In this document: positions 40,969-51,622 of the stretch, one piece after another | Position numbering within the stretch: position 1 is the first letter of the stretch | How the letters are laid out: each line of letters opens with the position of its first letter | Assembly (NCBI RefSeq): GCF_026262505.1 | Contig: NC_067208.1 | Location: 16,873,962 to 16,937,961 of the forward strand | DNA: 64,000 nucleotides | Source: Trichomonas vaginalis G3 | Taxonomy: Eukaryota; Parabasalia; Trichomonadida; Trichomonadidae | Reading direction: 5' to 3' | Notes under the pieces: model-generated | Seen by the model: the letters and a program-made list of their open reading frames with translations, nothing else | The model's database searches: none | What the model was told of the DNA's origin: nothing | Position numbers and translations under genes: made by a program

Positions 40969-41181
40969 TTATCTCAATATCGGTTGTAGTCGACGATAAA
41001 CTTTATCTCCTTTATTTAATACTTCCCTTACCGGAACATTAGGTGCTATTTGTTCTGCAACGTCACTAATTGCTTCTTTATTCTTAAATATCCAATTTGC
41101 TCCTTTCTTCATTGTTTCCCAAACTTTATGCGCTCCTCTTTTTACTTTATCCCACAGTTTCTTAAATATACCTGCAGCCAT
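40969..41181 (-). CDS. Polinton amphipathic small protein, 70 aa, sister of the 78-aa protein
   Basis: Starts MAAGIFKKLWDKVKRGAHKV, nearly the same first nine residues as the 78-aa protein on the opposite strand. It is then more basic and lacks the Gly-rich segment. The two probably arose by duplication and inversion. It lies 68 bases from the divergent capsid candidate. Confidence 0.65.
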   Translation of the reverse strand: MAAGIFKKLWDKVKRGAHKVWETMKKGANWIFKNKEAISDVAEQIAPNVPVREVLNKGDKVYRRLQPILR

Positions 41182-41249
41182 AGTTGATTATTTCATTAAA
41201 ATTAAAAATTCATTTTCATCTTTTAATTTTGATTTTTTTATTTCAATAA

Positions 41250-42806
41250 ATGACGACTAACTATTTAGTGCCAAACACTAAACCGATTAATGGAAATGTG
41301 TTTCATTCATTCGAAAAGATAAATGAAATATTCGCAAAGAATGACGGTAGAAGATATTATAGAGAACTTGAAAGTTCATGCTATGACTCTGATGCTCCAT
41401 ATTTTGATGATAAACAAACTCATTTAAGAATTACAAATCCGGCTCATGATGTGAACCAATTAGGTGACACATATATTAAACGCAAAGTTAAAGCAACTCT
41501 AGTTTCAAATAAAGCTTTCACATGCGATGCCGCTTTTAAATGCATGCGTTTATTCGTTGGTTACAAATCATCAAATCAAAGCTTTAAACAATTAGAAGTA
41601 GAAACTGAAAGAGGTGATGCCGGTTATCTTCAGATGGATTGCGCCCGTGAATCTTTCGCATTTGCAACATATAAACCAAAATCAGAAAGGAAAGTTAAAA
41701 AGTTTGTTCATTCGTTATATAATAATGTTCAAAAATATGATAACTCAGTATGTGGTAAATATATTGACCCTTCAGAAGTTTTCAAGAAAGCAAATGAAGA
41801 AGTTGATGTCACTTTTGATATGATTATTCCGGTAAATGATTTGTTAGCATTTCAGGCGTTCGATGATTATCCTAAATCATTTGGTGAAATCATTCTTAAA
41901 TATTATGTTTTCAGGGATACTTTAGTATTTTGTCAGGTTGACCCGTTAAGAGTTGCTGATTTACAAAATTACGTTTATGAAAAGATAACTGATGCAAATT
42001 ATGAAAAGATTATGAATCATGTTTATAAATATGATCGCAAATTCCAACAAATCGGACTTCCTGCCAAATTAATTACAAGCTTAGCTGCTACATCTGCTGA
42101 CGCAAAAGTTGATAACGTTATTATTTCATGCACAAAGATGGAAGTTTTAGAGGATAAATGCATTACACCAGGATACGGTTTAATTGAAGAATCAGTTAAA
42201 GCAATACCACGTTTATTCAGTAAGGAAGATCCATTCATGATTCCAGCTCAACATATTGACGTTCGTTCACTAAATGGAGGTTGCATCACTCCTGAAGGTA
42301 TCAGTTCTGATTTCTCATACGCTCTTCATAATGTTACAGATGTTGTGTTAGCATTTCCGAAGAATGCAATGCAAAGAACAGTTTTAGAAAATCCAATGCT
42401 TCGAGGTCTTCAGGTCACTATAGATTCCAGAAACTTCCCCGATCAAGCGATGACCACAGTGGGTGACATATTCTTTACACGTATGCTTCAAGCTTCTGAT
42501 TTAGATGGAGTGAATGAATGCACAGAAGAATACGAGGACTCATTAACTAGACCACTGAATGATGATAATGGCACACCATTAGCTAGAACATGGAAAGACC
42601 AAACTTCATTCTTATGCACTATTCCAGTTCAACGTGATGGAGCGGGTATATTCTTTGATGGATTAGAAACTTTCAACTCACAAGTTACAGTACAAGTGAA
42701 AGCTTATCCAATCATTCAGGGTGAAAATGACACTTACTGTTCAAAGGTGACAAATCCTCCTCAGGTTTGGTTTACTAGGAACGTATTGGACATGGACACC
42801 GGATGA
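41250..42806 (+). pseudogene. Polinton major capsid candidate (double jelly-roll type)
   Basis: An open stretch of 518 codons, the right size and place for the Polinton major capsid protein (PY), just before the packaging ATPase. It is rich in beta-strand patterns with long loops, which fits two jelly rolls (IKRKVKATLVSNKAFTCDAA; VDVTFDMIIPVNDLL; SFLCTIPVQRDGAGIFFDGL). The assignment rests on position, length and strand pattern. The gene looks broken once towards its 3' end. Confidence 0.65.
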
Positions 42807-42912
42807 AGGTTTGAAATATCATCCAACAGGTACACCACCACAGTATAGAAGTTCATATGATGAAATATTGATGAATAGAAATGTTTAAAATTATAAATTT
42901 ATTTTTGATTAA

Positions 42913-43727
42913 ATGGATTTCAATTCTGAAGAATTAGCGGGAGTATATAATACATACGTAGATGATATGATTAATGAAGCATTGAGTGATAATAAAAATG
43001 CTCTATCTAAGGAAAAATTAATGAAAATTCCATATTCTGAATGTTACTTAAATTCAATCACTGCAGCAATTGGTAAACAAAATAAAGGTAAAACATTAAC
43101 GATATTAAAACAAATTATCATTATTGCTAACACTTCACCTTATTCACATGTGTTAATTTATATCAACCGTTCAGGTTCACCTTCATGATACATTTGAATC
43201 ATTAAAGCATTTAATAAAAATTCCAATTATTTATTTATCACAAAGAAGAAGCGGAAGATTATTTGAAAAACTTTTTAATGTATAAAGAATTATATAATAC
43301 AATCAAGAAGCAAGGATTAGAGGATAAAATTATTGATAAACAACGGGATGAATTATTTGAAACACTTTCTATTTCAAATTTTGATAGAGAATTTTTGCAT
43401 TCACTAATTTTTCTAGATGATGCCGTGAAATCAAAACTAATAACTAATGAGAAATCATATTTTAATCAATTATTAACTCAATGTCGACACATTCAGTGTT
43501 CATTCTTTATGGCTGTTCAATACTTTAAAGCATTAAGCACAAACATTAAATCAAACCTGTCCACCCTTTTCATTTTCAGTGGGTTTAGTCGTCAACAGTT
43601 GAACGTTATGCTTTATCAAGTGAATTTACCAATGAGCATTAATGAACTTTACACACAATATCAACAATTAGGAGAACATGGAAAAATAATAGTTGATTTA
43701 AATAAAGGTTCCATTAAATTCGAATAA
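42913..43727 (+). pseudogene. Polinton genome-packaging ATPase (A32/FtsK-HerA type), broken
   Basis: Contains a P-loop-like GKQNKGKT stretch in its first third and a Walker B-like LIFLDD later, followed by a Gln-rich sensor region (HIQCSFFMAVQYFKA), as in A32-type packaging ATPases that sit beside Polinton capsid genes. The gene looks broken about once or twice. Confidence 0.7.
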
Positions 43728-43767
43728 CTTTTTATAATTAATTTTTATTTTTTATTTATAATTAAAC

Positions 43768-44666
43768 ATGACAGAAATTGCAAATCTTCTACAGGTTCCA
43801 TTAAAACAAGGAACAAACAAAAAGGGTGCATATAATAGAACTATGAAAGTTCCAGACGGAATGAAAGAATTAGTCCACATTGTTGCCGGTCTTCAAAAGA
43901 TGTTAAACAAATGAGAAACGTTTTAACATTACCAGAAGCTCAAGCATATGCCAAACGTCATGGACCAAATTGGGAAGCACATGAAGCAGACATTACAGGA
44001 CCAAATGGAAAACCTGATGGTATAAATGAAGTCTTTGTTACTGATGGTCAAGGAAATATTAAAGTCATAAATGGGTATAAATTAACAATGACGGATTATC
44101 CTAAACGTAAAGCATATAATGAATGTTATCCTATACAATTTGATGAAAATGGAAAAGCTGTTAAACAATACATTGGAGAAGGTGAAAATGGTTCAATATA
44201 TTCATACCATCTTATTCCATATTCTTATTTCAATGAAAAATTAAATGCTGTTGAAGAGGGACCGGATGGATTACCACGATATGTTAATCAGTTTGATGGT
44301 CAATATGCAAATTTGAGACCTGAAATTCCAGCTAAGAAATTCTTTAAAGTTGCTTTATTCGATCCAGTGTTCAATGAACAGAAAGAAGCAATGAAAGCAG
44401 AATTTAAACCAATTCAAGTGGCAAGAATTTCTTCATCTTCACTTTCAGAAGCGTTCAAGGAATTGATAAAGAAACCACTTTATTCTCAACAAGGTTATAA
44501 CTTTGATTTAATTAAAGAAAGTGATAGACGTAAATTAGAAAAATCAGATGGTTTTAAGAATGCATGTAATGAAATGATTAAAGATATTGTAAATGATAAA
44601 ATAAGACTGGAAGAAACTCAAAGCAATATCAATAACATAATTGGTGCAGTTACAAAGAAAGTATAA
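43768..44666 (+). pseudogene. Polinton probable virion protein, broken
   Basis: Two open stretches (from 43768, and 43911-44666). The longer one, 251 codons, has Gly/Asn/Pro-rich beta-like segments (EADITGPNGKPDGINEVFVT) and a helical C-terminus. Position after the packaging ATPase suggests a structural or minor virion protein. Family not recognised. About one break. Confidence 0.5.
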
Positions 44667-44750
44667 GCAAACAAGGATGAACCTTGGGATATTACCGTAA
44701 CAACTAAATAAAACTTTAAATATATTTTTCTTTTTTTTATTCGATTATAA

Positions 44751-45137
44751 ATGAGAAGACGTTTCACTAGTCAAAAGAACACAAACGCAAAAGCAGAGAT
44801 TACGGTTGGTTATAACGTAAATGATGATAAATCACGAATTATTCAAAATGTTAAAGTTAATGTAAGTCCTGAATTAACAAGGTCAGCAACTCAACCAAAT
44901 TTATTAACTCGTGACTTACCAAAGAAAGAAGAGGAGCAAAATAAAGAAGATGGAGACCCAATCATTTTATCTGAACCCGGTAAAGAACCTGTTGAAATTC
45001 CCACTTATCCAACATACCCCCCACCACTTTCATCAAACATCGAGAACCCAGGAATCTACGATTCCAGTCGCAATGCGCCATATAAAATAGACATTAATTC
45101 TGAATTAATGAAAATATATCGCGATATTCATAACTGA
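44751..45137 (+). CDS. Polinton small proline-rich protein, 128 aa
   Basis: A basic N-terminus (RRRFTSQKNTNAKAEITVGY) followed by an acidic and then Pro-rich region (IPTYPTYPPPLSSNIENPGI). This resembles the disordered linkers of minor virion proteins. Unknown family. Confidence 0.5.
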   Translation: MRRRFTSQKNTNAKAEITVGYNVNDDKSRIIQNVKVNVSPELTRSATQPNLLTRDLPKKEEEQNKEDGDPIILSEPGKEPVEIPTYPTYPPPLSSNIENPGIYDSSRNAPYKIDINSELMKIYRDIHN

Positions 45138-45157
45138 TAATTATGATTCAATAATAA

Positions 45158-45450
45158 ATTTAATTGACCAATCCGGTTTAATTATTTTACCTTATGAATC
45201 ATTAATTCACATTATCGCCATTCTTTGTGATGTTCAAGATTCAGACGTTAAGATTCAATTTTTCATAGATGATGAGGTTTCATGCTGCGGAACGGTTGCA
45301 AAAATAAATCCTATAAAGGATATTAGCACAATTAAGATATCAAAGAACAGAACAACAACTGAACTTCATTTAGCATATAATGATATTTATAATAAAATAG
45401 TTGATGAATATAAAATATCACTTGAAAAATTCTTTGTTAAGGCTATTTAA
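45158..45450 (+). pseudogene. Open coding-like stretch in the Polinton, no start
   Basis: Nearly 100 codons of protein-like sequence (LIDQSGLIILPYESLIHIIA; DSDVKIQFFIDDEVSCCGTV) without a start codon. It is a piece of a broken Polinton gene of unknown family. Confidence 0.4.
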
Positions 45451-45489
45451 TATTCAAGCATTAACATTATCGAATAATAATCCTTTGAA

Positions 45490-45801
45490 TCATAATCGAT
45501 AATAATTGACCTTTCGCCAGTTTTCTATCGTTTGTTTTATTTCTTTTTGTTCCCCACTATCTGGATCGGTCATTGTAATTGTTTTTGTTATAGTATCAGC
45601 TTTATCTTTAACTTCAATCTTTTTTCCATCGGGATATTTAAACCAAAATTCCAAAAATTCGATATTGTCAATCTGTTCATATTTTAATCTATCAATTACA
45701 TTTTTAATACCATCTGAAAATCTTATGAAATGGTCATTATATGGGTTTGATTGAACTAAATTTGAATGAAGTGAAATATAACCCGATGATGAATATGACA
45801 T
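45490..45801 (-). CDS. Polinton small protein, 103 aa, unknown
   Basis: A whole frame starting MSYSSSGYISLHSNLVQSNP. The middle holds WFKYPDGKKIEVKDKADTIT with alternating beta-type residues. It is the only minus-strand gene in this stretch of the left half. No recognised family. Confidence 0.45.
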   Translation of the reverse strand: MSYSSSGYISLHSNLVQSNPYNDHFIRFSDGIKNVIDRLKYEQIDNIEFLEFWFKYPDGKKIEVKDKADTITKTITMTDPDSGEQKEIKQTIENWRKVNYYRL

Positions 45802-45949
45802 CGACTCATATTTTCTGAAAACACTAAAAATTTATAACATGAATGAATTTCTTATTCGTTGAATTTATGAATTCTTGAGGTAATCTTATTCTAGTTTTAT
45901 TTATCACTGGAAAATAACGCTTTACCATATTTTTAATCGTAATAAAAAA

Positions 45950-46658
45950 ATGTCAATTATCAATATTATTTCGAATAATAACTGTGAATTAAATTTAACA
46001 GTTAGTGGAATTTATAATGTTACTCTCGTTTCTGTGAGTGGTAAATTTAATCCCATTCTTTTAGACCCTTCAGATTATATATCATTTATTAAAGATGACC
46101 ATGAAAAAACGTATAATATGTATATAAATAATGTAATAGTGAAATGGGATATAACACAATTTTAAGTTATTTAAATGAATCATTTATCGTATGGTATGAA
46201 GAAAATTTTAAATCAAAACCTGATAAACTTTTTGAACTTGATGAAATAAATAACCTTATTAAATTTCCGCTGAAAATTAAATTTTGTACTCCTCGTTTTC
46301 GTTCATTGTGGGGATATTAAATTTTGAAAAAGATGTTGGGGATGTTTTGTATTCTGACACTGGTTCCAATTTCATTTTAATCAAATGTGATAAAGTTAAT
46401 ACCCCAATGAGATTTTCACACCAAACATTAGACCCTAACTCTTACCCATCAATTCAAAACATTTTATCCATCAACTTAAACACATTTTCTTTATCATATC
46501 CGTTTCAATTATCCGGGAATTCATTTATTCTTCATTCAAAAGATTTATCAAATATTAAATTTAGAATAACTGACCTATTTGATTGTGATTTAGAATTCAT
46601 GAATGAGATATTATGGCAATTTCAAATAGAAAAAATAGCTGATGAGATAACGGATTAA
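45950..46658 (+). pseudogene. Polinton probable minor virion gene, in pieces
   Basis: Three overlapping open stretches with beta-rich protein-like sequence (CELNLTVSGIYNVTLVSVSG; SLSYPFQLSGNSFILHSKDL). Size, position near the capsid genes and beta content would suit a penton-like minor capsid protein, but I cannot confirm it. About two breaks. Confidence 0.4.
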
Positions 46659-46682
46659 ATATTTATTTTTAAATCATAATAA

Positions 46683-47968
46683 ATGATTAAACAACAGCAA
46701 CCACAACAACTTAAGGCACAAAGCACCCAGGTCCCTCAGACCATTACATACGCCATATATGCATATAATTCAAAGACGGCAGAACAAACGCAAAGGTTGA
46801 AATATGGAGATTTGGAGATAGTATTGAAAAATGAACATTTCGAATTCGTTTGCAAAGGTGGTGCAGTGATATCAAATATAAAAGAAATTTTATTTATGAA
46901 TTCTAAAATTAAAGTATAACGGATGATATAACATCAATTCCACCAGAAGAACAGAGATATTACGCATTAAATGCATTTCCTAAAGTTTTGAAGATTGGAA
47001 GATTTAATTTAAATGAGGAATTCATAGAAGGTTTCCTAAATGACATAATGAAGAAAGCAGATAAGGGATGGGTGGCTAGTGTGTTAGTGAAGAAGGCGGA
47101 TAAGGAATAGTGGATGAAAAAGATAACGAAATGAAAGAAAGGTTGACTGGTACCATGAATGGACATCGAAGATTTTAAAAACTAAAGCTGATACAGGGTG
47201 GGTTTCAGGATGTTTAGACCTTAAAGCGGATAAAACATATGTTAACGATGAGTTAGAGAAGAAAGCAAATAAGACTCATACACATACAAGTTTTACAACT
47301 GTTGCTATAGAAAGTATTGAAGGAACGTTGAAAGAAACTGGTGGGATGTATTATATTGTAAACCTCCTAACTTTCCACAAGGTTTAACATCGGATGACGA
47401 CATAACGACGATGAGAAACATTAGATGTAAAGATGTTTATGTCATGAAGGATGAACATAATATTAAATTCACTGCTCAAGATTTATATGAGAAGAAAACA
47501 GACAAAACAGAGCTTCAAACATTAAAGACGGAAATACTTCAAACATTATATCCTATAGGCTCTATTTATACGTCAATGAACTCTACCAGACCAGAAGTAG
47601 TACTTGGTTTTGGAACTTGGACTCAAATAGTTGACAGGTTTTTGTATTGTGCAAACTCTTCAAAGGAAACAGGTGGAAGTAAAACGATTTCAGGTGAAAA
47701 CTTACCTGCACATAGTCACTACATAGATTTAAGTACATCTCAAGCAGGTTGGCATAAGCATAGATATTGGGATTGGTCAGCAATGATAAAAGGTAAAGGA
47801 TATGATGTTAAAGACGACGTTAAGTTTGCTATAAATTGTTTCTGGAGTAACACTGAGGGAGGAGGAAACCATATACATAATGTTTCAGGATATACACAAA
47901 CAACGGGACAAAGTAAAGAATACATGCCACCATTTATGACTGTATTCACATGGTATAGAGTTCAATGA
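46683..47968 (+). pseudogene. Phage-like tail-fibre/collar protein of the Polinton, broken
   Basis: The last 185-codon open stretch (47411-47968) has the phage collar/baseplate Gp10-like C-terminal pattern: TLYPIGSIYTSMNSTRPEVV, FGTWTQIVDRFLYCANSSKE, then TGGSKTISGENLPAHSHYID and a final YMPPFMTVFTWYRVQ. The region before it shows repeated K-K-A-D-K/KANKTHTH-like units, as in the shafts of phage tail fibres. It would be a receptor-binding fibre on the particle. The shaft region is broken several times; the C-terminal stretch is open. Confidence 0.7.
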
Positions 47969-48063
47969 ATGAACTAAATATATTTTATGTCTGTAATTAA
48001 TTAGGTAATGAAGTAATGGATGAACTGCAGAAATAAATGTTTACGTTAATGTTTACGTTAAGT

Positions 48064-48091
48064 GACTCAAAGAGTCCGGAGACAAAGTCTC
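48064..48091. repeat. Pair of perfect 5-3-5 hairpins
   Basis: GACTC-AAA-GAGTC (48064-48076) and GAGAC-AAA-GTCTC (48079-48091), two bases apart, in AT-rich sequence between the fibre gene and the 124-bp repeats. Confidence 0.8.
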
Positions 48092-48112
48092 ATGTTTTAG
48101 GTTATTCAATAA

Positions 48113-48345
48113 TTAATTATTTTTGAATAAATGAAGGGTCCCTCGGTCCCTCGGTCCCTCGGTTAATTAACATCTTTTTGAAAATGATGACAACATGACA
48201 TTTAGACAACAGGGGAAAAAAGGAGGAAATTCATGTCTTACATTTTTTGAATAAATGAAGGGTCCCTCGGTCCCTCGGTCCCTCGGTTAATTAACATCTT
48301 TTTGAAAATGATGACAACATGACATTTAGACAACATAGTGGGATT
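48113..48345 (+). repeat. Two tandem 124-bp repeat units (forward)
   Basis: Two units 124 bases apart, each with ggtccctc three times in a row, then ttaattaacatctttttgaa and acaacatgacatttagacaa. The same unit closes both Polinton termini. Confidence 0.9.
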
Positions 48346-48467
48346 AATGCAAAAATAAATTCCAATCATACTTTATAAAGCTTCATTTACAGGTATTTCA
48401 TCGTCAGTAAATGAATCCTCATTATCGTTTGGTTCAACCTGTTTATATAATCCTTTCATTTCTTCTT

Positions 48468-49040
48468 TCAAAACATAATACCACGTATGTTTACCGTCTG
48501 TTTTTCTTTTTTCTTTTCACATTTATCCTTAATACTCATTTGAAAATTCTTGTCTTTCATGTCTGATGGTTTGCAGAATAGAGCATTTTTACACATCATA
48601 CCTGCACACAATTCATCATAATGTGTATTTATCCATTCATCTAAAGGATTTGTTGATAACTCGATTAAATCTTGTTTGGCTTCAGTCATCGGTATGATTC
48701 GTACATTAAATGATGAAAGGTCGTAATTGATAAAATATGTTAGTAAATTATCATAAAATTCCTTTGTGCATGAATCCATTAAATTCTTGAAGTAATCAAA
48801 TTGACCCTTAAATTTACCATTAACCCTTAAAACTACGTATCTTCTGTCTCCAACTTCAATTTTGACAGGGTAAACGTTATTAGTTACGAAAATAAAATTG
48901 GCAACATTCTGAGCAGTTCTTCTGGGTTGATTCTTTTCATTAATTCTTATCTCATTATCCGTTATAATTGATTTCAAAGCGTTGAAGTTTGCGAGTCTAT
49001 CTTCACCTACATTCTTGAGTTCATTAAGTACAAGAAACAT
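48468..49040 (-). pseudogene. C-terminal part of the Polinton SF3 helicase
   Basis: An open stretch of 190 codons with Walker B-like MFLVLNEL, the sensor ANFIFVTNN and the Arg-finger region GDRRYVVLRV, as in D5-type superfamily 3 helicases. It directly follows the primase-helicase stretch at 49082-50680. Confidence 0.7.
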
Positions 49041-49081
49041 TTTATTTTCAACAACTGAATTGAAATTACCCGTTAGCTCAC

Positions 49082-50680
49082 TTATTTCGGTAATTTTTTA
49101 CATGAATAACCAGCGAGAAGTTCAGAAATAATGTCTGTAAATCTGTTTTTACCTATTCCCTGAAGTCCTTTCAAAATAATTGCTGTTTCATTCTTGATTC
49201 CAGGATGTTGAATCATTGATGCAATCCAGCCGAGTAGGTATTTATACACTTCATCGTTATTATCACAAATGGCTTCTTTAATGAAATTCATAAACATCTC
49301 AATTTTTGAGTAATCAGGCTTTTCGAGAACGTTGTATTTATAACCTTGAAACGTTGAGAAAACATCTGGGGAATCAGATTTAAAGCAAACACCCATAACG
49401 GTTAATGAGGATAATTGATTTAGTAGTACGTCCCATGCTGTTATGGTTTTACCTTCTTCTTTAAATAATTTAATCATTTTGAGTGACTCTTTCATGTTTG
49501 ATTGAAGAACGAATGATATTTGATTCATTTTATCATGAATATTATAGTCTTTTTGAATGAAGTATTTGTTTCCACAATCTACAAAACGAATGACACGTGA
49601 TAAATCCTCAATTACTTCAGAACTGTTTTTATACTGATGATTTTCAGCTTTACGTCTAATATCTGTTATCAAAAACGAGTCATCAAGTTTTATATCAAAT
49701 GTTATTTTTGGCTTACGTAATAAAGGTAAAACATATTCATCATAATATTCCTTTTGATAAAGTTTCAGAATCTTCACCAAAACAAATGGAGAAGTCATTA
49801 AATGTGCATATCTACTACGTGCTTTTTCAAAATTACTTTTTGCATTTTCTGTTAAACTGCAGAAGTTATAAACGTTGTCGTATGCTTCATTAATTAAATG
49901 ATTAGGTAACGAATTAATAGCTTGAAACAGTGTGAATAATGTAACTTCTTTTTCTAAATTCATGTTTCCACCATCATTATGTACTTCAAAATCACAGATG
50001 CCATCAACTATGCTCTGGGCAAGTTTATCGTCAATGTTTACATCTTTGTCTTCATTCATTATATTCTTTATTTCTTCGTTCTTCTGTTCAACTCTTACCT
50101 TAATATTCAAATCATTTAATATATCATTCACTGTTCTAGTTAATGTCGAATCATAACTTCCACGAATGAATGAGTATGTATTGATTGGTTCTGTTGCATT
50201 CTTGCGAACTCTTGAATCAGCCATAACCACTAAAGAACGCTTTGAATCATCCATAGAAGTCATTATGTCAATATCATAATCATTGCAGGAATAACATTTA
50301 ATCATTCTGTTCGAGGTTGAATAGAAGAAATTAGTGTTGCAATAAATGTGAAGACCTCCTGAAGCGGTTTTAACGATAACATCTTTATCCGAAAGTTTTG
50401 ATAAAATGTCTTTTCTAACTGTTTCTTTAAGTTCATCATTGTATGATTTATTGATATCAACATCTATAATAGTTAAATTTGGAATTTTATTTACTAATAA
50501 AGCCATACCAGTTTTCCTTCCTCTTCCTCCATCGTGTTTGAGGTAGTTATGTAAATCAATCTTGTTTTCACCAATTCTTTCGTTGAGGGTTTTAGTTTCT
50601 GCCACAACTAATTCCTCAGCTAATGAATCAATAACTTGTTCATCAGAAATGATAAAGTTGCTGTTGTTTGTTGCTGTCAT
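49082..50680 (-). pseudogene. Polinton primase-helicase (PrimPol-like + D5/SF3 P-loop)
   Basis: A 532-codon open stretch. The first 200 residues look like the archaeo-eukaryotic primase/PrimPol fold (LTIIDVDINKSYNDE, VIVKTASGGLHIYC, then YDIDIMTSMDDSKRSL). A helical D5_N-like middle follows. The end carries the SF3 Walker A IILKGLQGIGKNRFTDIIS. It would prime and unwind DNA during replication of the element. The gene looks broken about once, near the helicase core. Confidence 0.75.
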
Positions 50681-50724
50681 TTATATAGGAAAAAAAAATA
50701 AAAATAATTTTAAAACTAACTTTA

Positions 50725-51127
50725 TTCAAAAAATGTAAGACATGAATTTCCTCCTTTTTTTCCCTGTTGTCAAAATGTCATGTTGTCACTATTTTCAAAA
50801 AGATGTTAATTAACCGAGGGACCGAGGGACCGAGGGACCCTTCATTTATTCAAAAAATGTAAGACATGAATTTCCTCCTTTTTTCCCCTGTTGTCAAAAT
50901 GTCATGTTGTCACTATTTTCAAAAAGATGTTAATTAACCGAGGGACCGAGGGACCGAGGGACCCTTCATTTATTCAAAAAATGTAAGACATGAATTTCCT
51001 CCTTTTTTCCCCCTGTTGTCAAAATGTCATGTTGTCACTATTTTCAAAAAGATGTTAATTAACCGAGGGACCGAGGGACCGAGGGACCCCTCATTTATTC
51101 AAAAAATGTAAGACATGAATTTCCGCA
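50725..51127 (-). repeat. Three tandem 124-125-bp repeat units (inverted)
   Basis: Three units with gagggacc three times each, in opposite orientation to the units at 48113-48345, so that the primase-helicase block is bracketed by inverted copies. The same unit is found at the inner ends of the Polinton termini. Confidence 0.9.
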
Positions 51128-51181
51128 AATTCTTTCACAAACTTTAGAACAGCATAATTTAAATTTTTATTTTTATCATAA

Positions 51182-51277
51182 ATGAATACCCCACAAGCTC
51201 AAAATTTACCACGAATCATAACAAGGGAGGAAATGATAAAAATGATGCGAAACATGTTAAAAATAACAAACCACTAA
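51182..51277 (+). CDS. Possible Polinton mini-gene, 31 aa
   Basis: A short frame (MNTPQAQNLPRIITREEMIK...) after the repeat block, with an aataaATG-type context... like that of other genes of the element. Protein-like sequence continues in another phase after it, so it may be a broken piece. Unknown function. Confidence 0.3.
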   Translation: MNTPQAQNLPRIITREEMIKMMRNMLKITNH

Positions 51278-51340
51278 AATTGAGAAAATGTGGTTATGCA
51301 GTAATGATGGAAAGAGAGATGTTGTCGAAGAGAATAAAAA

Positions 51341-51529
51341 TTAAATTTGGATAGAGTTTAAAAATTCATCTTTATTAAATTCATCTCTTCCAACCAATTT
51401 ATTTATTCTATTAAATTCTTTTATTTTTGCTTCACTCAGTTTAAGGATTGAACGGCAAGTTTCTAATTTTTCGATTATTTCTTTATCGTTTTCAACCCAC
51501 CGCATTGCGACTTCTTTTTGTAATAGCAT
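51341..51529 (-). CDS. Polinton small helical protein, 62 aa
   Basis: A charged, helical frame (WVENDKEIIEKLETCRSILK), just downstream of the integrase and on the same strand. Coiled-coil potential. Not recognised. Confidence 0.4.
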   Translation of the reverse strand: MLLQKEVAMRWVENDKEIIEKLETCRSILKLSEAKIKEFNRINKLVGRDEFNKDEFLNSIQI

Positions 51530-51622
51530 ATTTTTGATTTAATTCTGTTTAGTTTCTTTTTATATTCATCGTCTGGACTCTTGACTGCTTTGTTGTCACT
51601 CATTTCTTACGAAATAAAAAAA

